The notes beneath the pieces were generated by a model. The model had not been told where the DNA came from. It saw only the letters and a list, made by a program, of their open reading frames with translations, and made no database searches. A stretch of DNA of 64,000 bases from Chara braunii (taxonomy: Eukaryota; Streptophyta; Charophyceae; Charales; Characeae), in assembly GCA_003427395.1 (NCBI GenBank), contig BFEA01000060.1, positions 2,460,155 to 2,524,154 on the forward strand, written 5' to 3'. A program made the translations under genes and the position numbers. Positions within the stretch are counted from its first letter, which is position 1; the number at the start of each line of letters is the position of its first letter. Of the stretch, positions 43,618 to 54,107 are shown piece after piece.

Positions 43618-43712
43618 CCGAATACAACGCACGGTCATTATAGCTGAAGTTAGACTGAAAGATACACCAAATTCGGCTATAATGACCGTACGTTGTATTC
43701 GGGGGAAGACTG
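43618..43712. mobile_element. Palindromic TA-flanked MITE, copy 2
   Basis: Ends CAGTCTTCCCCCGAATACAA and exact inverse, flanked by TA on both sides (43616-43617, 43713-43714). It is 95 bases. The arms pair almost throughout (CGTACGGTCATTATAGC), so it would form one long hairpin. TA duplication is characteristic of Tc1/mariner-type elements. Confidence 0.9.
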
Positions 43713-43751
43713 TAGGCTTAGGCTTCCCCTGCCCTACCTTGCCTTACCTCT

Positions 43752-43917
43752 GGGGCCTGGGGTCCCATCAGCAAAGATGATTGGATTTTAAATTTTAATT
43801 CTTGAATCTGGACGATGCTGTGGAAAGATGCAGAGAATTGCGATTGATATGCTTTTTCTGCATCCATCCCGATTCATGAATTAAACCCAATCCTCATTGC
43901 TGATGGGACCAGGCCCC
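43752..43917. mobile_element. MITE with GGGGCCTGG...TCCCATCAGCAA ends
   Basis: Left GGGGCCTGGGGTCCCATCAG, right inverse CTGATGGGACCAGGCCCC. Similarity runs inward through CAA.GA.GATTGG to about 30 bases. 166 bases, AT-rich centre, no coding. Target duplication not clear. Confidence 0.82.
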
Positions 43918-44121
43918 TGCTCTGCTCCCTTCGATTGTGCTGTTGTTGTGTATACAGAAGTTGGCAAGTAAAAAAAAAGAAACGCAGTGACATTTTAAAA
44001 TTTTAATTATTTATCACAATTATTAATATTGATTTATTATCCCATTAATTTTAAGATCACAAGCAGAAGTTTACGAAGACGTTTTGAGTTTTCCCTTTCA
44101 TGTTCTACTAAACATGTGTTA
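43918..44121. other. AT-rich spacer, no gene
   Basis: No motif or repeat structure is visible here. Confidence 0.4.
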
Positions 44122-44235
44122 GGGGCTCGCCGCACCACTCACCAAACACCGACCTTTTTGAATGAATCAGGACCATATCCGCTCTGCATACATCGAAAAT
44201 GTTGGCGTTTGTCGAGTGGTGCGACGACGAGGCCC
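44122..44235. mobile_element. MITE of the GGGCCTCGCC family flanked by TTA
   Basis: Left GGGGCTCGCCGCACCACTC, right GAGTGGTGCGACGACGAGG then CCC, with TTA immediately outside on both sides (44119-44121, 44236-44238). The TTA duplication supports PIF/Harbinger relationship. Confidence 0.82.
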
Positions 44236-44238
44236 TTA

Positions 44239-45175
44239 GTTGGAAATCGGTGAATTCCATAACAGAAGCGATGTACTTCCTCAGGCTTGGGGCTCATGCC
44301 GAATGTGTTGCGCTATTGTTTGAATCTTTTGCTCCAGGTTAGACTGGGATACAATGCCGCTGTGTGGCGCTGGCGCAAAAAGGCGACATCGTCATCCATT
44401 TCCTGCCCGAGCCCTGCTGCCATCATCATTGCTGTCGTCGCCTCGAGCATTGTAGTTGCGATACACCGATGCCACTGCAGCACTGATACGGCGGCATTAC
44501 TACAGTGCTACCTCGTTGTGAAAGATCGGCAAGAAACAGTCGATTTGATCGTAGATTTGTCCTCCACGACATTTCCTGCCCTCTCAACTTGGACCGAATG
44601 CCTGCCAGTCTGCGATCGTCGCCCCCCCCCCCCCCCCCCCAAACCAACCAACCCGGCCCCAACCCCCTTTTTCCAGTATCCCCCTCCCACACATGTAATA
44701 ATGAACTACCAAGTAAGGTGCTGCTGGATTTCCATTCTCACTGTTTGCCTCATCTCCTCCCCATCCGCTCTTGCGCTTTACGGTTCTCCTCTCGTCCTTC
44801 AGCACCTATGGCCGTCTTTTCCGGAAGGTACGTTTATCCTTCTAAGACTTGTCTTTTCTCAGGTAAGTTTATCCTACTGAAAGTACTCAATCCAAAGCCT
44901 AGATTACGTCATGTCTATCACGGCGTAACATTCGTCATGTCGATGGCGTAACATTCGCCAGCTAATGTTCTTTGAGTAACTTCAGCAGGGCCTCAGTATG
45001 AAATAGACACACTTCCAGGTTCTTTAGCCGTAAGGAGGAAAGCGTGTTGGAGTCGTATTATGTAAGGGACGCTGAAAAGCCGTGTTTTGGAAAATTGAAT
45101 AAGCCCAAAAAGCAAAAACGAGAAAAAGAAAGACTTTTCCTGAGGTGGAGAAGGGACGTTACCAGATCAATAAGA
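44239..45175. other. No supported gene; C homopolymer at about 44,622-44,640
   Basis: Overlapping plus frames at 44287-44880 (197 codons) and 44505-44951 cross the poly(C) run and give low-complexity peptides without motifs. I do not regard them as genes. Confidence 0.4.
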
Positions 45176-45327
45176 AGGCTCGCCGCACGGCACACGGAAC
45201 GAAAACGAAACGAGTGCATCTGCCCACCGAAGGTGGCAAAATACAGTCGTTACTATTTATAGCAAACCGATGAACCTGGCTATTTTCTGGAGGAAGATAC
45301 ATTCGTTTCCAGTGCGGCGACGCCCTA
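45176..45327. mobile_element. Probable diverged copy of the GGGCCTCGCC MITE family
   Basis: AGGCTCGCCGCACGGC on the left and GTGCGGCGACGCCCT on the right are inverse matches to the family ends. Interior not shared. Weak. Confidence 0.45.
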
Positions 45328-45831
45328 AGAAGGCTCGTGTGGGTGCCTTTTTCGCTGACAGAAGCTAACTCTGGAATAGCCAAATAAGTGTCCAGAAATT
45401 CAGGAAAAGAACAAAAAGTTTTGGCGCAAAGTTTGGTCATCTCAAACCAGCACTACGCCCTGGCAAAACCGCGCCGCATCAGGGCCTGTCTGTGGACAGC
45501 AGAGCCCGCAAATGGCTGGCCATGGCGGCGCCCAGCTGCCCGCAAATGCCCTCGAAAATCGGGCCAGGGCCTGTTGGAGGCCTGTGAGCACCAGACAGCA
45601 AAGATACCTCTGTGTGATCTTGATTGCCGATACAATCGACCAACTCACGAAACAGAGGTTGCAACTTTCTCCAGGAGGCAGCATAGTAGCCATAGCAGAC
45701 ACAAAAGTTGTCTTTTCGTAACTCTTTTTTTTCCAATGAAGTTTGTGAACTTAGAAAGTAAGGATCTTAAGAACAGTTGGATCAATGGTTTGTCGAGTTT
45801 CGTCCTCAGCAAGCGCTCCACACTCACCTTG
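45328..45831. other. No supported gene
   Basis: Overlapping frames on both strands, none with recognisable motifs. Confidence 0.4.
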
Positions 45832-46290
45832 GTTGCCCGGGTGGGGCCCGGGCGAGCAAGAGCCACGGAAGGTCGCTGTAAAGAAAAACTCTGCCTCAGG
45901 AGGGTCGGGTCGAAATGCTTTGCCTCAGGGTCAGATAGAAATTACGCTGTGCAGAAAGATAAACCGAACAACTTCTGCCTCAGGGCCGGATCAAAATTCT
46001 TGGCCAAATTAAAAATTAAAATAAAAAATAAAAAAGAAAGTATGATTTTAATAATTATTTATTTATTTGTTTATTTTTGGCCTGGTCGGGCAAGCGATCC
46101 CGGGCCACTCTGGTAGCACATAGCTCCTCCACACACGAAAACCGGAAAAATGAAAATAAGAGACTCTGTGCGTCTGCCCTTTCTCTATCTGGACTGGGTC
46201 GGTAGGGCTTCCTGAATCGGCGGCCGCAGTCTACCGGGATCCCCAACCACCTGGCCAATACCACGGCTCAGCCTGGCCCGGGCGCCTTCT
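45832..46290. mobile_element. MITE-like element with GGCCCGGG ends, copy 1
   Basis: GC-rich ends (TGGGGCCCGGGCGAGC at 45,843, CGATCCCGGGCCACTCTGG at 46,095) surround an A/T-rich centre with CTGCCTCAGG motifs repeated three times (45,891, 45,921, 45,980) and an AAATAAA/TTATTTATTT inverted region. The same organisation occurs at 52517-52832. Confidence 0.6.
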
Positions 46291-46697
46291 TTGAAAACTG
46301 GCAGGGCTGGATTTTGACATTCAACTTTGGCCTTCGTCCTCGAGGCCTCGCAAGAATATGTTCTTAACTTCAGCTTTTGGAAGTCTATGAAAAAAAAAAA
46401 AAAAGAAGAAGAAAGTAAAAAGTTAAGAACACCTATAAAATTCCTTCCTGGTAGCAGTGGCAGGTGAAACCTAGGCTGGGACCACCACTTACACCATAAT
46501 GCTACTTGTTTCCGTAGCTCGCCAGCTGTCTAACCTATGGTAACTCAGTTAGTTGTTCAACAATGAATCAGGGAGTTGAGTACAATATATTTTGTCAGAA
46601 AAATAAAAACAATAAATAAATAAATAAATAATCTTTTGTCGCTGTTGAGTCATGTCACCACTACCATCCGGATTGACATTCGATCATATCTTTGGTC

Positions 46698-46845
46698 AAT
46701 GGTCTGTAGGACTGCTCTCATTGTGCAAGTTTTGTTTTTAAGCAGTCTTTCAATCGCGCTCGGGAAATATGGTCTGTAGGACTGCTCTCATTTTGCAAGT
46801 TTTGTTTTTAAGCACTCTTCAATTGCACTCGGGAAATATTTTAAT
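46698..46845. repeat. Two-unit tandem repeat, period about 72
   Basis: ATGGTCTGTAGGACTGCTCT...AAGTTTTGTTTTTAAGCA..., CTCGGGAAATAT present at 46,699 and again at 46,769 with a few differences. Confidence 0.92.
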
Positions 46846-46860
46846 TTTTTTATCGGTTAA

Positions 46861-46942
46861 ACCACCAGTACTCCGCCCATACACCGGCCATGGAATAAAT
46901 TTGAGTAGAAGCGTTTCTACTCGGATGACTTTGGGTGCTCCC
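46861..46942. mobile_element. TTAA-type MITE, left part (split by nested insertions)
   Basis: TTAA (46857-46860) then ACCACCAGTACTCCGCCC and the family interior (GAGTAGAAGCGTTTCTACTC, GGATGACTTTGGGTGCTCC). It continues at 50951 (GTGGCCCGTCCG) after the nested element, as uninterrupted copies read GCTCCTGTAGTGGGCCGTAC. Confidence 0.82.
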
Positions 46943-47154
46943 TTAGGGTCTGATCCCACCACTACACTACGACTGTAGTCGCCAAAAAGCACTACAAAGA
47001 TGTCAGCGGCCGTGGCGGGACGAAAAAGAAAAATTGGATCCCACCAGGGCAACTTCGGTGCTTTTCCTGAACCCGCGGCGGTTCTTTGTGGGCTGTTGCA
47101 GAGGGCGGACGTTTTCGCCAATCGAAATGCTGCAAACGGACGAAAGAGAAAAAA

Positions 47155-48300
47155 AAAAACCATCACCGAGGTGGAACTACGTGCAGCGGCGGACTTGATG
47201 GCAAAAGGAAAGGCACCAGCAAGTGAGGGTCTCCCAATAGAGTTCTACACAGCACACAGGAAGGTACTCGCTCCCCACCTATTGGAAATCTATAACGAGG
47301 TACTGTCCGGAGGGTCCCTCTCCACGAACATGGCCTACAGAATTATCTCGGTGATCTACAAGAAGGGGAACAAGGAAGACATCAGGAACTGGAGACCGAT
47401 CTCCCTCTTAAATGTCTCTTACAAGATACTAGCTAAGGTACTTGCAAGAAGACTGGCTCGGGTGCTACCGGAACTAGTGGGAAGAGACCAAGCAGCGTTT
47501 GTTAGGGGTAGATCTATCTTTGATAATATTGTCACAGCAATGGAAGCCTTAGAGTTAGTGCAAAGAGAGAACCAAGAAGTGGCCATTCTTCTTCTAGATC
47601 TAGAAAAAGCCTATGATCGGGTGAATTGGGCGTACGTCCTCACGACGCTCAAACACCTAGGCTTCGGACCTAAATTTTTGGGTAGTTGCGATGTACGGGT
47701 CGTCTAAAGCGTCGGTCATGATTAACGGCCAAATCTCTGAGCCCTTTTCTCTCTCTAAATCACTCCGTCAAGGCTGCCCACTTGCCCCCCTTCTCTTTGT
47801 TCTGCAACTAGAAGTACTCCTTAACAATGTGAGAAGTCACCCCAGCATCCATGGCCTGAAGGTGTAGAACACGGAATGCAAAGTTAAGGCGTTAGCGGAT
47901 GACCTCCTTGCGATCTCAGAAAACTCCCAAAGCTCCCTGGAGGGTCTCAAGAGCTGCTTAGTGGAGTACTCTCACCTTTCGGAGGCTGCAGTAAACTGGA
48001 ACAAGTCAGTCTTCTTCTTACCTGCTCAGTATGCTCCTTCGGTGGAATTCGGGATGAAGAGAATCACGGACGGCTCGTCAGAGAGGTATTTGGGGGTACA
48101 AGTCGCCTTGGAGGACTGCAAAGGCATTCAGAATGACATACTCCAACAGAAGATCACCCAGCGTATTACCAGATGGGGAACAACCCCACACTTATCACTC
48201 TTCGGAAGAGCCATGGTATTAAATGTCGCCCTTTTCTCACTATTATGGTTCGTAGGAAGGGTCAAGCTCCTCAGCAAGCAGCTTTTCCAAATCGGTAAGA
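47155..48300 (+). pseudogene. L1 ORF2 reverse transcriptase (frameshifted)
   Basis: The plus frame to 47707 contains NWRPISLLNVSYKILAKVL, DQAAFVRGRSIFDNI and motif A LLLDLEKAYDRVNW. A frame change near 47,680 leads to the region equivalent to LRQGCPLAPLLFVLQLEV (motif B) near 47,765. An in-frame stop occurs near 47,866, with motif C ALADDLLAISEN near 47,890 (LADD, catalytic pair intact). Frame 47961-48314 continues with ERYLGVQVALEDCK and the thumb region. RT catalyses target-primed reverse transcription. About two frameshifts and one stop inactivate it. Confidence 0.88.
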
Positions 48301-49962
48301 AACGCTGCAGCTAGATTTCTATGGAAGCCTTTCGGAAAGCTGGATGGAGGTTTCATTTCGAAAGTCGTCTGGGACACAATCTGCCATAACAGAATAGAAA
48401 GGGGCCTGGGAATGCTAGACCCAGGCAAACAGAATTTAGCCCTGCTGGCCCAGTGGATCATCAAGGCAATCTCGTCAAACCATGATGACCACTGGATCCT
48501 CATGGCGGAGGTTATTTTGGCTGAGGAATGGAACTTACCACGAATGGAGGATGTCTGGATTTGTTGCATGCTGGACTCTTATCTGCGCCGACATATCAAA
48601 TCTCCGTTTTGGCACGGTGTACTGTGCGCCTGGAGACAGATAAAGCCAAAACAATGGTCCGAACCAACGACCAAAGAAGAGGTGTTGAATCAACCTATTT
48701 TTGATAACCCGTTTATCAAGGACCTCAATGACATCTCCTTCTCAGCAGGTACGGGCTCGGGAGTCTTCGGCAGAAGCTGGATACAGCGAGGAGTTCTTCG
48801 AATTTCGGACATCTGGGATGAAATCTGCGGCCGCTGGGTATCGGGGTCGGAACTCAAAGAAAAGCTAGGTGGGTTAAGGGATGTGGAAGTCAGGCTCCAA
48901 GGCTTGATTCAAGCCACTCCAGTGGATTGGAAACAGAGACTGGACTCTACTTCCACAGACCAGGTGGGTTCGTGGTAGAAGAGAAGGTATATTGGAAACT
49001 CGTGGGTATGGACACAGATGGCACCAGATCATTCCAACAATGGGAAAAACTCAGCCAATCAGATTCAGAACTATTCGAAGTAGGGAAGGAAGACGAGGAA
49101 TTGAATGATGGATGTAACCCACATCCACTCGGTCGGCTCACACAAGTGAGAGTGCGGGAATTCTGTGATGAAGACGGTTCTTGCACCTGCTACATCTGGA
49201 ATAATGGCACCCCTATCAGGAAACTCAGACTAGACCCAGCAATGTGGAGGTGGCAAAAGGGGTTACAGAGAGCTTCAAGTGACTTCCCCTCCGGTGGTAA
49301 CAGCTGTACAGCGCTGGTCCCAGGTAGTAGGAAAGGAACCAGAGGAACTTGCGAAGATTCTTCCAATTCTGTGGGAGGTGATCCTGCAAATCCCATCTCA
49401 ACGGACGGCCTCCATTTTGTGGCTTCTATCAATGCTAGTCACTCCATCAGCTGTTTGGTTACAAAGCAGGGGAATGAATATGGCACTAATCTGTAAATGC
49501 TGCAAATGGCCATTTGAGTCAACAGTGCATTTGTGGCTGTCTTGCCCTCTGTCAAGGCGAATCTGGGCCTGGTGGCAATCCCACTGGAGCAGACTGAGTG
49601 GGGATAATCTGACGTGGGACGATGATTGGATTCTTTTTGGGGTTCACCTGGGGGAGAATCCAAGGGAAAAAGGCTGGTGGTATGTAGCACAGGTATGCAG
49701 GGCGGTTATCTTTGAAGTCATCTGGGAAGAGAGAAACAGTATTGTTTTCAAGAACAAGTTCACCTCTGATCAGGCGCTGAAGAGCAGGGTCAAAAGAGTG
49801 GTTAGTTTGGAGGTGCTAAGCGACTGGCATAGGAAGGTGACAAAGTCACACAACAGACTCAGAGGCATAGCTTGGTTCCGTGAGAACTGGGCCAGAAGTG
49901 AGGAACTGGCGGTACTTAAAGATGGGAAGTTGGTTCTGGGAGAATGGCTTAGTAGCCTTTAG
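48301..49962 (+). pseudogene. L1 ORF2 connecting region and C-terminal zinc-binding domain
   Basis: Frame 48412-48978 has GLGMLDPGKQNLALLAQWII (conserved GGLg..d....N.All.kW). Frame 48927-49496 overlaps it, and 49279-49962 carries ICKCCKWPFESTVHLWLSCP followed by RIWAWWQSHW, the Cys/His zf-RVT-like motif. The last is in a different register, so at least two frameshifts separate the pieces. The natural stop is probably at 49962, followed by the 3' UTR. Confidence 0.82.
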
Positions 49963-50670
49963 GTAGGACCTGGGTGCTCGGTCCGGATCTTCGCAGTAGA
50001 AGGGCAGTGGGGGGTTTTCGGTGAGTGTGGAAGGAGCATCAGATAATGATGGACTCAGAGTCCGCTAGCAGAAAGGGCCGATGATAGGCCAGAGGAAGAC
50101 CTGCACACTCGGTCCACTTATCTGCAGGAGGAAGGCAGTAGTTGGAAGCTTGGGTGGGTCTGGAAGGAGTGTGATAATTAGGAGGAGTTGGGTTAGACTC
50201 CAGGGTCTGTTTTAAGACCTTTTATTTAGGAAAGTAAGTAGAGTTAGTAAATTTAGGAACCTTAGCCTCTTGGAATTACAAGTCCACTGGTCGGACTTAG
50301 GCCGGTAAAAGTTAAGAGGCGACTGTATCATAACTAGGCTAGCCTAGACAGGTAGTGCAGGAGCAGCTAGATATAGACGCAGAAGTAGGCGTAGGCGTAG
50401 TTTTTCCCTGTAGAACTTATAGCAGCAATAGGAACTGTAGAAGTAGAATTAGGTTCTGCAGCCTCAGAGCTGCTGGGTTGGAAAAGACCCGCAGGCATAG
50501 CCTGTAAGCTTAAGCTGGATGATGCTTCCAGACATTTGCATCTGGGAGTAATGTAGAGGTCCCCGGCCTCTGATGAAACTTTGAAATGGATTTGATTTGG
50601 AAAAAAAAAAATAAAAAAAAATTGCTCCCTCTTTTTCGCTGCAGAGATGCCCTCACGGTCTACACAAAAA

Positions 50671-50906
50671 TTGTAGTAACTACGCTTGCACCCTTCGCNG
50701 ACGTGCTACCACGACACACCCAAACGAAAGTATGGCAAAATATTTCGGCGGCCGCGACGAAGTCGGAAAGTGGTGGGATCCGAAAAAATTGTAGTAACTA
50801 CGCTTGCACCCTTCGCGGACGTGCTACCACGACACACCCAAACGAAAGTATGGCAAAATATTTCGGCGGCCGCAACGAAGTCGGAAAGTGGTGGGATCCG
50901 AAAACT
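50671..50906. repeat. 118-base tandem duplication with an N
   Basis: TTGTAGTAACTACGCTTGCA...AAGTGGTGGGATCCGAAAA occurs at 50,671 and 50,789. The copies differ at one visible base (CGCGACG/CGCAACG), and an N lies at 50699. It is part of the right arm of the TTA-flanked MITE. Confidence 0.92.
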
Positions 50907-50950
50907 ACACTGTAACTGGGCTGTAGTGTAGTGGTGGGATCAGACCCTTA

Positions 50951-51735
50951 GTGGCCCGTCCGTTCACGACGGCTGGTAACCCGCCGTGACTTTCTGGCTC
51001 TCACCAGCCTGCTCGAACTTGACGTTGCTCAGCGCGTGCGTACACTAGCAGCACTCAATGTATCTCGACATAGCACGGACGCTAGTACCTTCAACTTGTT
51101 TCTGTTTCAAGGCGCATTGCTGTAGTAATTTAACACCGCACGCGTGTGACGGAAGTTGTTTCACATGTAGTCACTAAGGATCCTACACAGACGTATGTAG
51201 GTTTTCCGCGAATTATGCGCATCTCTTGCTGCGTGTGTTCAAGTCTTTTTGCGGCTGATTCCTTCTACCCTCTGAGTGGTCGTCAACTCTGGGCATGACC
51301 TTGCGTCACGAGTGCATGCTCGTCCTTGTCAGTAGAATAGCACAACAAGTGTGGAAATTCAGCTGGTTTTTTTTTTTTTTTTTTTTTTTTTTTGGTGTTT
51401 GATGTTCATGAACTAGCATTTTGTGGGGGGTTGTATGTGGGGCGCAAGCAAGTGCGGCTTTCAGAAGCTCCATTCTCTTTTTTGAAGTTTTTTCCCAAAG
51501 AAGGATCTCTCCTCCCCTTAGGTCAATTTCTTTCCATGATCGGCAATTTCTTTAAGCTTCCAGGTGCGCTCCCCCATAACTCCCACTGTTCTTCCCCCTC
51601 CACCCCCTCCTCCCCCAACCCAAACCCCCCCCCCCCCCCCTCCTTCCCTCTTCCTCTCCTTTTCTTTGTTGGGTTTTTCATCGGTTTTCCCCAAGTTGCC
51701 GTTCGTCTCCGGGACAGTTAAATAAAACAGGCGTA
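50951..51735. other. Right part of the split TTAA MITE, then no feature
   Basis: GTGGCCCGTCCG at the left edge resumes the TTAA-type MITE, but its right terminus is not recognisable. The remainder holds a T-run (51,367-51,393) and C-rich sequence (51,590-51,645), without a gene. Confidence 0.45.
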
Positions 51736-51887
51736 AACCACCAGCACTTGGCCCAGCTATCGGCCGCGGAAAAAAATAAGAGTAGAAGCGTTTCTAGTCG
51801 GATGAATTTGGGCGCTCCTGTAGTGGCCTGTACGTTTCCCAAAATCGTGGCTTGTTTACAAGCACGACTTTAGGAAGTACTGGTGGT
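51736..51887. mobile_element. TTAA-type MITE, complete copy
   Basis: Left GTAA (mutated TTAA) then ACCACCAGCACTTGGCCC; right AGGAAGTACTGGTGGT then TTAA (51888-51891). The interior AGCTATCGGCCGCGGAAAAA and AAGCGTTTCTAGTCGGATGA is shared with copies at 41656, 46861 and 60311. Confidence 0.88.
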
Positions 51888-52516
51888 TTAAGTTCAGGTA
51901 AACCTCAGTGTGCAAGTAAGGTAGGTAATGGCTGTGCTCACCGATTTCTTTTGGTAAAAGGAATGAACCCCCCCACCAAATGATGTCTTTTTTTTTCTTT
52001 TTTCTTTTTTTTTCTTTTTTATGTCAGTATTTGTAATCATAATGTAATTGTATCTTTGCATTGAATGGCATTGCAATGATTGCATTCAACAACAAGGCGT
52101 TGACACGCAAATTGCAGATTGGGGCGTAATCGCAGCAGGGACTAGTTTACCGACTTGGTCTGGAAAGGATTGCAGTGTCGAAGGCCATGGAAATACTAGT
52201 ATTGGATGGCCTTGTTGTTTGTTAATCTACACCATTCTACTCACTTGGACTTGTTTGCAGTGAAAAGTGGCTGTTGTACTTTTCTACTCACTTGGACTTG
52301 TTTGCAGTGAAAGGAGGCTGTACTTCTGGTTCAATACATCGGGAACTCCGATGAGGAGCATATGGTTGAATTACAGTCATTTTGAAGTATGTTATTGGTT
52401 CGAGGATTGATTTGTATCTGCATGAACTTGGACCATTTGGGGTGAAATGTGGATGTAATTCTGGTCCGATACATCCATGGAACACCTGCAGTGGGCATGT
52501 ATTGATTTAACAGCTA
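51888..52516. other. No gene; small tandem repeat at 52,233-52,316
   Basis: TTCTACTCACTTGGACTTGT followed by TTGCAGTGAAA is present twice (52,235 and 52,278). The rest shows no feature. Confidence 0.6.
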
Positions 52517-52832
52517 GGCTACCAGCCGGGCCGCCCGGGTCACCCTATTTTCCCGGACGGCCTGGCCGTGCAAGGACCAGGGAAGGTCCTAGCAAAAACA
52601 CAAAAAAAAAAAAATCCGAAAAAAAAACTAATCTGAAAAAAAAACTATGTTATGCAGAAAAATAAACTGAACAACTTTTGCCTCAGGGTCACATCGAAAT
52701 TCTTTACCAAATTTAAAATAACAATTAAAGTTAAAACTTAAAAAATAAAATTTATTTATTTATTTATTATTTTTTATGTTATTTTTTGGGCCCGGGCGGG
52801 CAAGTGACCCCGGGCCACTCTGGTAGCCTAGT
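52517..52832. mobile_element. MITE-like element with GGCTACCAG...GGCCCGGG ends, copy 2
   Basis: Left GGCTACCAGCCGGGCCGCC and right GACCCCGGGCCACTCTGGTA then GCC are imperfect inverses. The interior is A/T-rich with CTTTTGCCTCAGGGTCACAT, TATGCAGAAAAATAAACTGA and TTATTTATTTATTA, matching the interior of 45832-46290. Confidence 0.68.
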
Positions 52833-54037
52833 TTAACAGTAATTCTACACGATTTTATGGGTTGGAGGCTTTGAGCTGTTGGAATTCAGATGGCATAGGT
52901 GTTGAAGTAAAGCCGAACATTTTCTTTCCACTTCACCGACGTGCGATAGGTATTTTTTATTTCTCAAGTCAGTTTGACTCACGGATGGTGTCTGCTCTGC
53001 AGGATCTTACCGCCAAGCGGGCAGAAGCAGGTGGCAGCTCCACAGCAGGGGGAGCTCCGGAGGGTGAGGCTCAAGGAGGAGGCGGAGTGACCGGCACAAG
53101 CGTGGGAGGAGGAGAGGGAGGACGCGGAGCAGGCGGAACGTCGGAGGAGACCCCAAAGGGACCGACGACCAGCGAGAGTATCCATACGCCGCCACTGCCA
53201 TTGCAACCCCCATAAGTCACACCACTTTTCTGTGAACCTTACCTTTGAAGCAACGGTTTGGATTGGATGGAGTCCCTAGGAAGACGTGAAATAGGTTCTC
53301 GATCACACAGCCATGGTCTCTAGCTAAACAGATGGATGGATGGATGGACAAATGGGTGGGAATGACATCAGGGTGGATCATTGGGATGGATGCAGTGACC
53401 CTTGAATGAGGATTCCCCTGGCTATCCTCCATAAAAGGTCTCCATAAAAGGTAAGAATGAATTCCAGCATACAACACTGAAGTAGTCAGGTGACACTAAC
53501 TCGACAGTTTTCCCTCGCCCCAAGCACAAAAGTTCCGTTTGAATAACTGCTGCAGTCTGCCGGCTTCGGCTTTTCCATTTTGGCGGTTGAACTGCTGTGT
53601 GACGTACATTTCTGTACCTGGGACAGTACAGGGTGGATCAACAACACAAACGGCCAAACCACGCATCAGAGTGACATGGTTACAGGCCCATGCCATTAAA
53701 TGGCCAGTCACTCGCTGGCCAGTTGATGGATGCTGACTAGCCAGTGCTCAATGCTACTGATAGCCGCTGCACAGCAACAGTTAGCATCAACGAGAAATCT
53801 GTGTGAGTGACAATTCGCATGCCCTTGCACCCTCTCATGATGCCCGAAGGCAAGGTCAATGCGTCCCGAGTTCCAGCACAGCAAAAAGTCACAGTTTGTT
53901 CAGAGCACAGTTGCCTCCTGGGCCCCTCCGCTGGGACCAGTTCCATTCCAGGTCTCTGGTTGAGTGTGTCACTACTTGGTATAGATGTTCCCCATTTCAC
54001 ACTGTCAAACTGAGTCCTTCGTTCCTTGCCCTGTGAG

Positions 54038-54040
<3 letters not shown>
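52833..54040. other. No convincing gene
   Basis: Plus frame 52862-53215 (117 codons) ends in a Gly/Ala/Ser/Glu-rich low-complexity part without domains; it could be an exon remnant but there is no support. A (GGAT)n run lies at 53,333-53,352. Confidence 0.4.
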
Positions 54041-54106
<66 letters not shown>

Positions 54107-54107
54107 A
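54041..54107. repeat. (TC)n-(TG)n compound microsatellite
   Basis: TC array followed by about eight TG units. Frames through it (minus 54129-53737) are artefacts. Confidence 0.97.

Larger units (their letters stand above)
47155..50622 (+). mobile_element. 5'-truncated L1 LINE, plus strand, RT to poly(A)
   Basis: Starts near the first RT block (LMAKGKAPASEGLPIEFY), runs through RT, the connecting region and zf-RVT-like domain to the stop at 49962. It has a 630-base 3' UTR and ends in an A-rich tail at 50,600-50,622. The 3' UTR differs from the 20-29 kb L1 family, so it is another L1 lineage. It is the longest LINE coding relic in the window and has few stops. Confidence 0.9.
46946..50947. mobile_element. 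TTA-flanked MITE with GGGTCTGATCCCACCAC ends, split by a LINE
   Basis: Left end GGGTCTGATCCCACCACTAC and inverse right end GTAGTGGTGGGATCAGACCC, each preceded or followed by TTA (46943-46945, 50948-50950). Own sequence is about 46,946-47,150 and 50,625-50,947. It inserted into the TTAA-type MITE and was itself hit by the LINE at 47,155-50,622. TTA duplication suggests PIF/Harbinger type. No transposase present. Confidence 0.82.

Noticed and set aside
52862-53215. Gly/Ser-rich 117-codon frame as a possible exon
   Set aside because: There is no recognisable domain, splice context or conserved feature; composition alone explains the open frame.
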